Source: Bathymodiolus brooksi (Eukaryota; Mollusca; Bivalvia; Mytilida; Modiolidae). From it: a stretch of 64,000 bases of DNA. Of this stretch, positions 23,163-38,100 are shown piece after piece; within the stretch, counting starts at the first letter, position 1, and each line of letters opens with the position of its first letter. The DNA lies in the NCBI GenBank assembly GCA_963680875.1, contig OY804589.1, positions 2,108,001 through 2,172,000 of the forward strand, given 5' to 3'. The position numbers and the translations under genes are program-made. The notes beneath the pieces were generated by a model. It searched no databases, was not told where the DNA came from, and worked only from the letters and a program-made list of their open reading frames with translations.

Positions 23163-24589
23163 TGGTTTCTCTTAACTTCTGGACGGGATAAGATATTTTC
23201 TGGCACTGATTGATTAATGTCTAATTTGCAACTTTCCTTCATTTTTTTCATGAGACTGGAAAGTTTTCTTTCATGCACTTTTCTACCTGTTTCTAAAGCT
23301 CGTACAAATAAATTATGTATTTTGCGACAATGCAAGTATATAAAGGAGAAGAAGCTAATACCAATCTTCTGGACTTTACATAGGTTTCAATGGAAAATTG
23401 GAATTTATTTTTATAGAATAAAATAAAACTTTCATATTTACACGGTAAATTGAAGAAAATCAAAATAGAGATCTGATTTAGTGTCAACAAGCACCAGATA
23501 TGATTTTAATTACTATATTTAACTTCTGTTTGTATATCATAATCAAATGAATTAATATGCATTGAAGTCTACATGTATGTAGAATCCCCACCAACTATTT
23601 TCTTCATATCAAATTTGCTATTATTAAACCATAATCCATTGATTGGTAAATTACATAATGCGATGTCACTAAGGACCCAAGAATATTATGGACATAGGTT
23701 TATTGCATAAGTGTTGTGACCAGAAAAATATTAGAGTGAAGGATATATTTTTCTGGAATGAACAATATTTACATGATAATGTTGGCTGTTGCGAGTAATG
23801 ACTAATGTGCGAATATATTTTCTGAGTCGGATCATACAAAAATGCATTATGAAAGCTTGAAGTTTCAAATATTCAAACATTGCTAATTTAGTCTGCATTT
23901 TGTTCCTTTTTTCTTGTTATTTTATTAGTAAATATATAATAACATGTATTTTAATTATAATCAATGCTATATTAATGTCTTTCAGATGAATGGCTGGATT
24001 AATGGTCTAACAGTGTACAATGTACATGTGATGTTTGAAATAAGTGCAAAGACTATATATATGAAAGAAATAATTGCATAAAAACCTATGAACGTTTTAT
24101 AAAGATCTGATTAAACAAAGGACATTTTTCAAGAACTAACACTCAGTTGTTGCATACAGGCCAGGGGTATGTGAATCAGTTTCAAATGGAATTGCACAAA
24201 ATAAAAAATGTACTGTAATCCTGATCAACAGTGAGTAGAATTCCAGCAGATAAAACACTAGTTTCAACTGACAAATCATACAACTTTGTTGGAATTTTGC
24301 AAAAGAAAAAAATGTTTTAAAAAAGATACAAAATGATTGGAGGAAGTGACTGAATACAATTATTCCAAATGGTTAAAACAAATTATAATATAGATATTTT
24401 GTGGTGTCATAAAGAATTTAGAATATAAATAATTATCTATAATTTTAAAGTGACTTGATGCAATAGCAGGAATATGTGATCTTTTCACCTTGAAGAAATC
24501 TACTATCTGATATGTTGAAGATATTGATGTGAATTAATTGAACATTTAATATGAAGAAATTTTATAATAAAATATATGTAGTAATCTTA
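23163..24589. other. AT-rich sequence between two recombinase fragments
   Basis: Strongly AT-rich. The middle of the recombinase domain (the Arg-bearing FGLRG-like segment) was not found on the minus strand. The small frames at 23144-23335 and 23293-23490 show no recognisable domain. It may be an intron or degraded element sequence. Confidence 0.35.
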
Positions 24590-24783
24590 GAGTTTGATGT
24601 TCAAACTGTACTGAGTTATTTAACCATATAAGTGTGTTTAGTAAAGATTGTGGTGTGTGACTGCCCAGAACGTTTCTGTTATAAAGGATGTTAATTTCCT
24701 CATCTGTTGGAGGGCATGCCCTCTTTGGTTTATTCCCTTTGTTCTGTAGTTTTAGTTGCTTTTGTTTTGTTTTCAAAGCTTCC
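24590..24783 (-). pseudogene. Crypton-type tyrosine recombinase, N-terminal part of catalytic domain
   Basis: The minus strand reads EALKTKQKQLKLQNKGNKPK, then a T-D-E-E-I segment, LG and TPQSLLNTLIWLNNSVQF. This fits the start of the Crypton/KIAA1958-like recombinase domain (K.K.LK..GKGNKP...LTDEE...LYe...LG...P.aLlnT.W.nN...F). An acceptor-like TAACTTGACAG|GGAAGC precedes it at 24784. After VQF the expected GLRG segment is absent, so the copy is broken or spliced at a site I cannot identify. Same strand and order as the fragment at 22.84-23.16 kb. Confidence 0.6.
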
Positions 24784-25187
24784 CTGTCAAGTTATAAATG
24801 ATTCGGATTTGTTTAAGATTTTTGTTTTGTTTTTTATTGACTTCTAGTATTTTTTTTATCGTAAAATATGTATGAAAAATATGAAATTTTAAAATTATTA
24901 GTTTCATTTTGTCGGTTTGTAAATTTACAAATAGTGAGAACGAAAACATTTATTAGAAAAAGACGACGTCGATTATTGACATTGGTTAATATTGTACCTC
25001 CTTCACAGGAGAGCAGAAACATACAAAAAAGTAGTTCCGCAATCTATGGGCGGGGCTTAAAAGTTTATTCGTAGGTTTAAAAGTTTATTGTAGGCTTCAA
25101 AAGTTTATTCGTAGGCTACGAATAAAGCAAACATTTATTCGTATGGTATATTTGTACAGCAAATGTACTGATTGCAGGATAAAATAC

Positions 25188-25333
25188 AATATTGGTCTGT
25201 TGTCGGTAAATATAGAATTTATTTGACTCGGCGCGAAACGGGAAGAAAGACTCGCTAAAAGCTCGTCTTTCACCCCGTTTCTCAGCCTTGTCAAATAAAT
25301 TCTATATTTACCGTCAACAGACCAATATTGTAT
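25188..25333. mobile_element. Palindromic fold-back element
   Basis: CAATATTGGTCTGTTGTCGG, then TAAATATAGAATTTATTTGAC, pairs with GTCAAATAAATTCTATATTT, then ACCGTCAACAGACCAATATTG. The centre is GC-richer (CGGCGCGAAACGGGAAGAAA ... CACCCCGTTTCTCAGCC) and also partly self-complementary. No target duplication was identified. Confidence 0.75.
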
Positions 25334-26846
25334 ATGTAGATACCGATTTTTTATAAAGGGTGGAAGGAAATAACAGAAAATATATATTTTAACAAACCTA
25401 TCCCCCCTCACTGAAAAAGAACAAAATTCAAAACCCCCTCTTTACATCATTCATTCAGATTTCGTGTTCTTTTCAAGAATCACTGCCCACCTTTTTCCTC
25501 CTTCGACACAGCAAAATTTTGAGGCCCCTCCCTTGCAAATGATAACAAAATTAAAAGTCTCCCCCTTCATTTTCCCCAAGGCCCCCTACCAGTTACAAAT
25601 AACGGATCCCTTAGTTGTTAAAAAAGAACCCAGAATAATAGCAACATATGTCGCTGTTTTGAGACATTCAACGGTTTGCTCTAAAATGTGAAAACGTGCA
25701 TTAGACATGCGTGACTAGAACGTTTCAATGAATAACAGGAAATGGCTCGAGACTGAATAAATATCTAAATCATAAATGTCTAAAAGATGTGTGTTTTTAA
25801 AAGACATCGCCGTGGAACATACGGAACCAAGGTAGCAACGTGGCAAAATATGTGGTAATTAATTTCTAAAGAACTTTGATCACTCAGAAATTACAGAAAT
25901 TCCTTAAAACATTTTATAGACTTTAATCGTATTTACTGTGTATAATTTGATGTAGAACTTAATATAGTTCATTTGGCAATACACGCCATAGTGCCGTTAT
26001 GACGTAACGTAAAAATGTGTTATTTTTACCAATAAGTATACAATGTGTATTCTGTAAACACATATACCGAGCGTGTTCTTTGTAAATTTGGAAACTGTAG
26101 AGTAATTATATGATAATAATTAGGGTAATACAATATACAATGACCCCTTCTGTATCATTAATCCCTTAATCATTACCCCCCATCACTGGTGAATGCCCGC
26201 TGCGCCACTGCATCACGTTTGCTCTATTTTTCAACAGATGGTTCCATTTATGAATTAAGGATATAAAATACAAATTTCTACAAATCATTAGTGATATTTG
26301 TTAAATTTAAGCCACAGTTCACTGAAATTGTGCCACTAACCGAATTAAACTGGCGTAAAAAAAATGTGCCACTAACAGCATTTAACTGCGTGAAAAGGGA
26401 AAACAATATCCTAGTATGGTAAATTGTGTCCAAAATGGAGTATAATAAAATACATAATAGTCATCATATATATAATATTTTGTCCTTTTTTCTACAATTT
26501 AAGACATCTTATCCCAGTTTATTCTGTTATGAAGGCAAGAAAGTTATTGTAATTAAGTTCCACAGTGAAACTCTTTGTTGATTTCTTTCTGAAGACATTA
26601 ATTAGTAAATTAATTAAACAATATAAATCCTACTCACTCTGTAATGTGTATAAATCCATTTTCTATTTTTCAGATAATTCCACGTCGTATAAATCCACTT
26701 GTTAAGAGTTTTTATTGTTCCACGTCTTATGAATGTAACCTCCTTTGCGTTTATAACTTAGACTGGGAAGGGATCAAGTTTCGTGACACATGTGATGTCA
26801 AAAGTGTTTCGCCAGCTAACAAACATCACGTGATCTCCTAAAATCT
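25334..26846. other. Intergenic sequence without recognised genes
   Basis: AT-rich. It includes a stretch of decayed C-rich sequence near 25.4-25.6 kb and short frames (75 and 65 codons) with no family resemblance. Confidence 0.4.
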
Positions 26847-27147
26847 CAAGTACCGTTAGAGGATGGTGTATAAAAGTACTTCTGTAATAAGATGATGTAA
26901 TTGTGTCAGATTCTTCACTGTTGACTCTTAAAAATAACTTCTTAAAATTTTGTCAAAAAACACAGAAATATTTTTTTTTTTTATTTTAGGAAAAACAGGA
27001 AAGCATTTTCTCAAGTACCGTAAGAGGGTTGTATGGGAAAATACTACTGTAATGAGATGATGTAATTGTGTGTCAGATTCTTCACTGTTGACTCTTAAAA
27101 AATATATTCTTTCAATTTTGTCAAAAAACACAGATTTTTTTTTTTTT
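26847..27147. repeat. Direct duplication of about 130 bp
   Basis: Copies lie at about 26847-26975 and 27011-27147, each starting CTCAAGTACCGT and containing GATGATGTAATTGTGT, CAGATTCTTCACTGTTGACT and TTTTGTCAAAAAACACAGA, ending in a poly-T run. Confidence 0.8.
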
Positions 27148-27829
27148 TAGAGAAAATAGGAAAGAACTTTTTTGTTTGTTTGTTATATATTATAGACAAG
27201 ATATCATCTTTTATTTGTCAACAAGAATGCTCAGAATTTTATTTTAAGAAAATAGGATTTAATTGAATTTTCATTTTAAATTTAAAAGTTCCATTCCGGC
27301 TAAATATTATGTGATGGCTTGGAACAAGAAGACCCTGCCCAGGATTACTTGTGTGAGTGAGACACAACACATCATTCTTATTTTTTAAGGGTTTATTGTG
27401 TTTAAACGCCACTTTCATCAACATTTCAGTTATAACACAAAAAAAGCTTGTTGGAGGTTGACAGGTTGACAGAACGAAAACAAAAATAGTTATTAAATAT
27501 TTGTAAACAGATTAACTGCTGGTCAGTAATACGGTTTAATTTTATCCATATCTACTCAGAGATACAATGACAAAGTCTCTTCTCATTTCTGACTTACACC
27601 GGGGAATCTATATCATGTCCTGCTGAAATTATCATTAAATCATGCCCTCAATTTTGTAACTTCATATCCTGAACAATAAAGTTATGGAAGAACATGTATG
27701 TTTTAATATTTTGAAAGGTGGTTTAAGATGTATTTATATTACTATAGTTACATGAACATGACAGATGATATTTATAATTATCAGTTAACAAATAAAACTT
27801 TAAATTTACATGTGCATTTTTGTTCACAG
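27148..27829. other. Intergenic sequence without recognised genes
   Basis: AT-rich; no supported open frame or RNA gene. Confidence 0.4.
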
Positions 27830-30800
27830 TTTATACTATACATGTATACCGACATGTACATGCTGAGTGGCGGAAAACAAAAACCCCTAGTACACATATT
27901 TATTTTTACAGCTTATACCATACATGTACATGCCGAGTGGCGTAAAACACTAACTCCGAGTACACATATTTATTTTTAGTTTATGCTATACATGTACATG
28001 CCGAGTGGCGTAAAACACTAACCCCGAGTACACATATTTATTTTTAGTTTATGCTATACATGTACATGCCGAGTGGCGTAAAACACTAACCCCGAGTACA
28101 CATATTTATTTTTAGTTTATGCTATACATGTACATGCCGAGTGGCGTAAAACACTAACCCCGAGTACACATATTTATTTTTAGTTTATGCTATACATGTA
28201 CATGCCGAGTGGCGTAAAACACTAACCCCGAGTACACATATTTAATTTTAGTTTATGCTATACATGTACATGCCGAGTGGCGTAAAACACTAACCCCGAG
28301 TACACATACTTATTGTTACAGCTTATACTATACATGTACATGCTGAGTGGCGTAAAACACTAACCCCGTGTACACATATTTATTTTAACAGCTTATACTA
28401 TACATGTACATACCGAGTGACGTAAAACACTAACCCCGAGTGCACATATTTATTTTTACAGCTTATACTATACATGTACATGCCAAGTGGCGTAAAACAC
28501 TAACCCCGAGTACACATATTTATTGTTACAGCTTATACTATACATGTACATACCGAGTGGAGTAAAACACTAACCCCGAGTACACATATTTATTTTTACA
28601 GCTTATACTATACATGTACATGCTGAGTGGCGTAAAACACTAACCCCGAGTACACATATTTATTTTTACAGCTTATACTATACATGTACATGCTGAGTGC
28701 CGTAAAACGCCAACCCCAAGTACACATACTTATGTTTACAGCTTACGCTATACATGTACATGCCGAGTGACGTAAAACACTAACCCCGAATACACATATT
28801 TATTTTTACAGCTTATGCTATGTACATGTACATGCCGAGTGGCGTAAAACACTAAACCCGAGTACACATATTTATTTTTACAGCTTATGCTATACATGTA
28901 CATGTACATGCCGAGTGGCGTTAAACACTAACCCCGAGTACACATATTTATTTTTACAGCTTATGCTATGTACATGTACATGCCGAGTGGCGTAAAACAC
29001 TAACCCCGAGTACACATATTTATTTTAACAGCTTATGCTATACATGTACATGTACATGCCGAGTGGCGTAAAACACTAACCCCGAGTACACATATTTATT
29101 TTTACAGTTTATCCTATGTACATGTACATGCCAAGTGGCGTAAAACACTAACCCCGAGTACACATATTTTTTGTACAGCTTATGTTATACATGTACATGC
29201 CGAGTGGCGTAAAACACTAACCCCGAGTACACATATTTATGTTTACAGCTTATACTATACATGTACATGCCAAGTGGCGTAAAACACTAACCCCGAGTAC
29301 ACATACTTATTGTTACAGCTTATACTATACATGTACATGCCGAGGGGCGTAAAACACTAACCTCGAGTACACATATTTATTTCCACAGCTTATCCTATAC
29401 CTGTACATGCCGAGTGTCATAAAACACTAACCTCGAGTACACATATTTATTTTTACAGCTTATACTATACATGTACATGCCGAGTGGCGTAAAACACTAA
29501 CCCCGAGTACACATATTTATTTTAATAGCCTATACTATACATGTACATACCGAGTGGCGGAAAACACTAACCCCGAGTACACATATTTATTTTTACAGCT
29601 TATACTATACATGTACATGCCGAGTGGCGTAAAACACTAACCCCGAGTACACATATTTATTGTTACAGCTTATACTATACATGTACATACCGAGTGGAGT
29701 AAAACACTAACCCCGAGTACACATATTTATTTTTACAGCTTATACTATACATGTACATGCTGAGTGGCGTAAAACACTAACCCCGAGTACACATATTTAT
29801 TTTTACAGCTTATACTATACATGTACATGCTGAGTGCCGTAAAACACCAACCCCGAGTACACATACTTATGTTTACAGCTTACGCTATACATGTACATGC
29901 CGAGTGACGTAAAACACTAACCCCGAATACACATATTTATTTTTACAGCTTATGCTATGCACATGTACATGCCGAGTGGCGTAAAACACTAAACCCGAGT
30001 ACACATATTTATTTTTACAGCTTATGCTATACATGTACATGTACATGCCGAGTGGCGTTAAACACTAACCCCGAGTACACATATTTATTTTTACAGCTTA
30101 TGCTATGTACATGTACATGCCGAGTGGCGTAAAACACTAACCCCGAGTACACATATTTATTTTTACAGTTTATCCTATGTACATGTACATGCCAAGTGGC
30201 GTAAAACACTAACCCCGAGTACACATATTTTTTGTACAGCTTATGTTATACATGTACATGCCGAGTGGCGTAAAACACTAACCCCGAGTAAACATATTTA
30301 TGTTTACAGCTTATACTATACATGTACATGCCAAGTGGCGTAAAACACTAACCCCGAGTACACATACTTATTGTTACAGCTTATACTATACATGTACATG
30401 CCGAGGGGCGTAAAACACTAACCTCGAGTACACATATTTATTTTCACAGCTTATCCTATACCTGTACATGCCGAGTGTCATAAAACACTAACCTCGAGTA
30501 CACATATTTATTTTTACAGCTTATACTATACATGTACATGCCGAGTGGCGTAAAACACTAACCCCGAGTACACATATTTATTTTAATAGCCTATACTATA
30601 CATGTACATACCGAGTGGCGGAAAACACTAACCCCGAGTACACATATTTATTTTTACAGCTTATACTATACATGTACATGCCGAGTGGCGTAAAACACTA
30701 ACCCCGAGTACACATATTTATTTTTACAGCTTATACTATACATGTACATGCCAAGTGGCGTAAAACACTAACCCCGTGTACACATATTTATTTTAACAGT

Positions 30801-33800
30801 TTATACTATACATGTACATACCGAGTGGCGTAAAACACTAACCCCGACTACACATATTTATTATTACAGCTTATACTATACATGTACATGCCAAGTGGCG
30901 TAAAACACTAACCCCGACTACACATATTTATTTTTACAGCTTATACTATACATGTACATACCGAATGGCGTAAAACACTAACCCCGACTACACATATTTA
31001 TTTTTACAGCTTATACTATACATGTACATGCCAAGTGGCGTAAAACACTAACCCCGACTACACATATTTATTATTACAGCTTATACTATACATGTACATG
31101 CCAAGTGGCGTAAAACACTAACCCCGACTACACATATTTATTTTTACAGCTTATACTATACATGTACATACCTAGTGGCGTAAAACACTAACCCCGACTA
31201 CACATATTTATTTTAACAGCTTATACTATACATGTACATACCGAGTTACGTAAAACACTAACCCCGACTACACATATTTATTTTTACAGCTTATATTATA
31301 CATGTACATACCGAATGGCGTAAAACACTAACCCCGAGTACACATATTTATTATTACAGCTTATACTATACATGTACATACCGAGTGGCGTAAAACACTA
31401 ACCCCGAGTACATATATTTATTTTAACAACTTATACTATACATGTACATGCCAAGTGGCGTAAAACACTAACCCCGACTACACATATTTATTATTACAGC
31501 TTATACTATACATGTACATGCCAAGTGGCGTAAAACACTAACCCCGAGTACACATATTTATTTTTACAGCTTATACTATACATGTACATGCCAAGTGGCG
31601 TAAAACACTAACCCCGACTACACATATTTATTATTACAGCTTATACTATACATGTACATACCGAGTGGCGTAAAACACTAACCCCGAGTACACATATTTA
31701 TTTTTACAGCTTATACTATACATGTACATGCCAAGTGGCGTAAAACATTAACCCCGAATACACATGTTTATTTTAACAGCTTATCCTATACATGTACATG
31801 CCAAGTGGCGTAAAACACTAACCCCGACTACACATAATTATTATTACAGCTTATACTATACATGTACATGCGAAGTGGCGTAAAACACTAACCCCGACTA
31901 CACATATTTATTATTACAGCTTATACTATACATGTACATGCCAAGTGGCGTAAAACACTAACCCCGACTACACATATTTATTATTACAGCTTATACTATA
32001 CATGTACATACCGAGTGGCGTAAAACACTAACCCCGACTACACATATTTATTATTACAGCTTATACTATACATGTACATACCGAGTGGCGTAAAACACTA
32101 ACCCCGAGTACACATATTTATTGTTACAGCTTATACTATACATGTACATGCCAAGTGGCGTAAAACACTAACCCCGAGTACACATATTTATTTTTACAGC
32201 TTATGCTATACATGTACATGCCAAGTGGCGTAAAACACTAACCTCGAGTACACATATTTATTTTTACAGCTTATCCTATACATGTACATACCGAATGGCG
32301 TAAAACACTAACTCCGACTACACATATTTATTTTTACAGCTTATACTATACATGTACATGCCGAGTGGCGGAAAACACTAACCCCGAGTACACATATTTA
32401 TTTTTACAGCTTATACTATACATGTACATGCCAAGTGGCGTAAAACACTAACCCCGAGTACACATATTTATTTTAACAGCTTATACTATACATGTACATG
32501 CCAAGTGGCGTAGAACACTAACCCCGACTACACATATTTATTATTACAGCTTATACTATACATGTACATACCGAGTGGCGTAAAACACTAACCCCGAGTA
32601 CACATATTTATTGTTATAGCTTATGCTATACATGTACATGCCAAGTGGCGTAAAACACTAACCTCGAGTACACATATTTATTTTTACAGCTTATCCTATA
32701 CATGTACATACCGAATGGCGTAAAACACTAACTCCGACTACACATATTTATTTTTACAGCTTATACTATACATGTACATGCCGAGTGGCGGAAAACACTA
32801 ACCCCGTGTACACATATTTATTTTAACAGCTTATACTATACATGTACATGCCAAGTGGCGTAAAACACTAACCCCGACTACACATATTTATTTTTACAGC
32901 TTATGCTATACATGTACATGCTGAGTGGCGTAAAACACTAACCCCGTGTACACATATTTATTTTAACAGCTTATACTATACATGTACATGCTGCGTGCCG
33001 TAAAACACCAACCCCGAGTACACATACCTATGTTTACAGCTTATACTATACATGTACATGCCGAGTGGCGTAAAACACTAACCCCGAATACACATATTTA
33101 TTTTTACAGCTTATGCTATGTACATGTACATGCCGAGTGGCGTAAAACACTAACCCCGGGTACACATATTTATTTTTACAGCTTATGCTATACATGTACA
33201 TGTACATGCCGAGTGGCGTAAAACACTAACCCCGAGTACACATATTTATTTTCACAGTTTATCCTATGTACATGTACATGCCAAGTGGCGTAAAACACTA
33301 ACCCCGAGTACACATATTTATTTTTACAGCTTATATTATACATGTACATGCCGAGTGGCGTAAAACACTAACCCCGAGTACACATATTTATGTTTACAGC
33401 TTATACTATACATGTACATGCTAAGTGGCGTAAAACACTAACCCCGAGTACACATACTTATTGTTACAGCTTATACTATACATGTACATGCCGAGTGGCG
33501 TAAAACACTAACCTCGAGTACACATATTTATTTTCACAGCTTATCCTATACATGTACATGCCGAGTGGCATAAAACACTAACCTCGAGTACACATATTTA
33601 TTTTTACAGCTTATGCTATACATGTACATACCGAGTGGCTGAAAACACTAACCCCGAGTACACATATTTATTGTTACAGCTTATACTATACATGTACATG
33701 CCGAGTGGCGTAAAACACTAACCCCGAGTACACATATTTATTTTAATAGCCTATACTATACATGTACATACCGAGTGGCGTAAACACTAACCCCGAGTAC

Positions 33801-34945
33801 ATATATTTATTTTAACAGCTTATACTATACATGTACATGCCAAGTGGCGTAAAACACTAACCCCGACTACACATATTTATTATTACAGCTTATACTATAC
33901 ATGTACATGCCAAGTGGCGTAAAACACTAACCCCGAGTACACATATTTATTGTTACAGCTTATGCTATACATGTACATGCCAAGTGGCGTAAAACACTAA
34001 CCCCGAGTACACATATTTATTTTTACAGCTTATACTATACATGTACATGCCAAGTGGCGTAAAACACTAACCCCGAGTACACATATTTATTTTAACAGCT
34101 TATGCTATACATGTGCATGCCAAGTGGCGTAAAACACTAACCCCGACTACACATATTTATTATTACAGCTTATACTATACATGTACATGCCAAGTGGCGT
34201 AAAACACTAACCCCGACTACACATATTTATTATTACAGCTTATACTATACATGTACATACCGAGTGGCGTAAAACACTAACCCCGACTACACATATTTAT
34301 TGCTACAGCTTATACTATACATGTACATGCCAAGTGGCGTAAAACACTAACCCCGAGTACACATATTTATTTTTACAGCTTATACTATACATGTACATGC
34401 CGAGTGGCGTAAAACACTAACCCCGAGTACACATATTTATTTTTACAGCTTATACTATACATGTACATGCCAAGTGGCGTAAAACACTAACCTCGAGTAC
34501 ACATATTCATTGTTACAGCTTATACTATACATGTACATGCCGAGTGGCGTAAAACACTAACCCCGAGTACACATATTTATTTTTACAGCTTATTCTATAC
34601 ATGTACATGCCGAGTGGCGTAAAACACTAACCCCGAGTACACATATTTATTTTAACAGCTTATGCTATACATGTACATGCCGAGTGACGTAAAACACTAT
34701 TCCCGAGTACACATATTTATTGTTACAGCTTATACTATACATGTACATGCCGAGTGGCGTAAAACACTAACCCCGAGTACACATATTTATTATTACAGCT
34801 TATGCTATACATGTACATGCCGAGTGGCGTACAACACTAACCCCGAATACACATATTTGTTTTTACAGCTTATACTCTACATATACATACTGAGTGGCGT
34901 AAAACACTAACCCCGAGTATACATATTTATTTTTACAGTTTATAC
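27830..34945. repeat. 70-bp satellite, about 100 copies
   Basis: The unit is TTATACTATACATGTACATG, then CCGAGTGGCGTAAAACACTA, ACCCCGAGTACACATATTTA and TTTTTACAGC. The left end has five 61-bp versions that lack part of the spacer. Common variants are CCAAGTGG and CCGACTAC; some units have a doubled CATGTACATGTACATG. A block around 28.66-29.25 kb recurs at about 29.8-30.33 kb and again, partly, near 33.0 kb. Short frames (for example MYMLSGG, HVHAEWRKTLTP) are repeat read-through. Confidence 0.95.
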
Positions 34946-35189
34946 TGTACATACCAATTACACATATTTTTCATCATATAACAGTACACACTTTTTAATG
35001 ACATCTCCAAAACTCCCTGGATACGAATGCACGATCATTCACTAGTAATTAGTAGATTGCATGGTTGATTAAAATCCAGCGGGAAGTATGTCAGCTATAC
35101 ACATGAACAAGTTCACACATTATAAATAAATTGGATCAATAAGCAGAAACCTTTGCCTGCCATCTGATATGGAGAGGAGAGACATTATA
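34946..35189. other. Spacer between two large arrays
   Basis: About 240 bp of unique sequence; nothing recognised. Confidence 0.4.
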
Positions 35190-38100
35190 GTCAGCTTTGT
35201 ATAGTAGACTTGGTTATAGTCAGCTTGGTTATAGTCAGCTTGGTTATAGTCATCTTTGTTATTGTCAGCTTGGTTATAGTCAGTTTTGTATAGTCAGCTT
35301 GGTTACAGTCAGCTCGGTTATAGCCAGCTTTGTAGTCAGCTTGGTTATAGCCAGCTTTGTATAGTCGGCTTGGTTACAGTCTGCTTTATATAGTCAGCAT
35401 GGTTATAGTCAGCATGGTTATAGTCAGCTTGGTTATAGTCAGCTTTGTTATAGTCATCTTTGTTATTGTCAGCTTGGTTATAGTCAGTTTTGTATAGTCA
35501 GCTTGGTTACAGTCTGCTTTATATAGTCAGCATGGTTATAGTCAGCATGGTTATAGTCAGCTTGGTTATAGTCAGCTTTGTTATAGTCATCTTTGTTATT
35601 GTCAGCTTGGTTATAGTCAGTTTTGTATAGTCAGCTTGGTTACAGTCAGCTCGGTTATAGCCAGCTTTGTAGTCAGCTTGGTTATAGCCAGCTTTGTATA
35701 GTCAGCTCGGTTATAGCCAGCTTTGCATAGTCAGCTCGGTTATAGCCAGTTTCTAGTCAGCTCGGTTATAGCCAGTTTTGTATAGTAAGCTTGGTTATAA
35801 CCAGCTTTGAATAGTTAGTTTGGTTACAGTTAGCTTTGTATAGTAAGATTTGTTATAGTCAGCTTTGCTATAGCCAGTTTTGCATAGTCAGCTTTGTTAT
35901 AGTCAGTTTGGTTATAGTCAGCTTTGAACAGTCAGCTTTGTATAGTCAGCTTGGTTATAGTCAGTTTGGTTATAGTCAGCTTGGGTATAGTCAGTTTTGC
36001 ATAGTCAGCTTTGTTAGTCAGTTTGGTTATAGTCAGCTTGGATATAGCCAGTTTTGCATAGTCAGCTTTATGTAGTCAGCTTTGTACATTCAGCTTTGTA
36101 TTGTCAGCTTTGCTATAGTCAGCTTTGAATAGTCAGCTTTGTTATAGTCAGCTTTGAATAGTCAGCTTGGTTATAGCCAGTTTTGTTGGTCAGCTTTGCT
36201 AGTCAGCTTGTTTATAGTCAGCTTGGTTATAACCAGTTATGAAGTCAGCTTGGTTATAACCAGTTTTGCATAGTCAGCTTGGTTATAGCCAGTTTTGTAT
36301 AGTCAGCTTGGTTATAGCAAGTTTTGCATAGTCAGCTTGGCTATAGCCAGTTTTGTATAGTCAGCTTGGCTATAGCCAGTTTTGCAGTCAGCTTGGTTAT
36401 AGCCAGTTTTGCAGTCAGCTTGGTTATAGCCAGTTTTGCAGTCAGCTTGGTTATAGTCAGTTTTATATAGTCAGCTTGGTTATAGCCAGCTTTGCGTAGT
36501 CAGCTTGGTTATAACCAGCTTTGTATAGTCAGCTTGGTTATAGCCAGTTTTGAATAGTCAGCTTGGTTATAGCCAGTTTGTATAGTCAGCTTGGCTATAG
36601 CCAGTTTTGCATAGTCAGCTTGGTTATAGCCAGTTTTGTATAGTCAGCTTGGTTATAGCCAGTTTTGAATAGTCTGCTTGGTTATAGCTAGTTTTAGATA
36701 GTCAGCTTGGCTATAGCCAGTTTTGAATAGTCAGCTTGGTTACAGCCAGTTTTGTAGTCAGCTTGGTTATAGCCAGCTTTGAATAGTCAGCTTGGCTATA
36801 GCCAGTTGTGTATAGTCAGCTTGGTTATAGCCAGTTTTGTAGTCAGCTTGGTTATAGCCAGTTTTGTAGTCAGCTTGGTAATAACCAGTTTTGTAGTCAG
36901 CTTGGTGATAGCCAGTTTTGTAGTCAGCTTGGTTATAGCCAGTTTTGTATAGTCAGCTTGGTTATAGCCAGTTTTGAATAGTCAGCTTGGTTATAGCCAG
37001 TTTTGTATAGTCATCTTGGTTATAGCCAGCTTTGAATAGTCAGCTTGGCTATAATCAGTTTTGTATAGTCAGCTTGGTTATAGCCAGTTTTGCATAGTCA
37101 GCTTGGTTATAGCCAGCTTTGTATAGTCAGCTTGGTTATAGCCAGTTTTGAATTGTCAGCTTGGTTATAACCAGTTTTGTAGTCAGCTTGGTTATAGCCA
37201 GTTTTGCATAGTCAGCTTGGTTATAGCCAGTTTTGCATAGTCAGCTTGGTTATAGCAGTTTTGCATAGTCAGCTTGGTTATAGCCAGTTTTATATAGTCA
37301 GCTTGGCTATAGCCAGTTTTGCATAGTCAGCTTGGTAATAGCCAGTTTTGTATAGTTAGCTTGGTTATAGCCAGTTTTGTAGTCAGGTTGGTTATAGCCA
37401 GTTTTGCATAGTCAGCTTGGTTATAGCCAGTTTTGTATAGTCAGGTTGGTTATAGCCAGTTTTGTATAATCAGCTTGGTTATAGCCAGTTTTGTAGTCAG
37501 CTTGGTTATAGCCAGCTTTGTATAATCAGCTTGGTTATAGCCAGTTTTGTAGTCAGCTTGGTTATAGCTAGCTTTGAAGTCAGCTTGGCTATAGTCAGCC
37601 TGGTTATAGCCAGTTTTGTAGTCAGCTTGGTTATAGCCAGTTTTCTATAGTCAGCTTGGTTATAGCCAGTTTTGTATAGTCAGCTTGGTTATAGCCAGCT
37701 TTGAAGTCAGCTTGGCTATAGCCAGTTTTGAATAGTCAGCTTGGCTATAGCCAGTTTTGAATAGTCAGCTTGGCTATAGCCAGTTTTGTATAGTCAGCTT
37801 GGTTATAGCCAGTTTTGCAGTCAGCTTGGTAATAGCCAGTTTATCATAGTCAGCTTGGTAATAGCCAGTTTTGTATAGTCATCTTGGTTATAGCCAGCTC
37901 TGAATAGTCAGCTTGGTTATAGCCAGTTTTGTATAGTCAGCTTGGTTATAGCCAGTTTTGCAGTCAGCTTGGTTATAGGCAGTTTTGCATAGTCAGCTTG
38001 GTTATAGCCAGTTTTGTATAGTCAGCTTGGTTATAGCCAGTTTTGTAGTCAGCTTGGTTATAGCCAGCTTTGAATAGTCAGCTTGGCTATAGCCAGTTTT

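Noticed and set aside
27830..34945. Possible tRNA or 5S gene cluster because of the regular 70-bp spacing
   Set aside because: No cloverleaf, A/B boxes or 5S internal control motif could be found in the unit.
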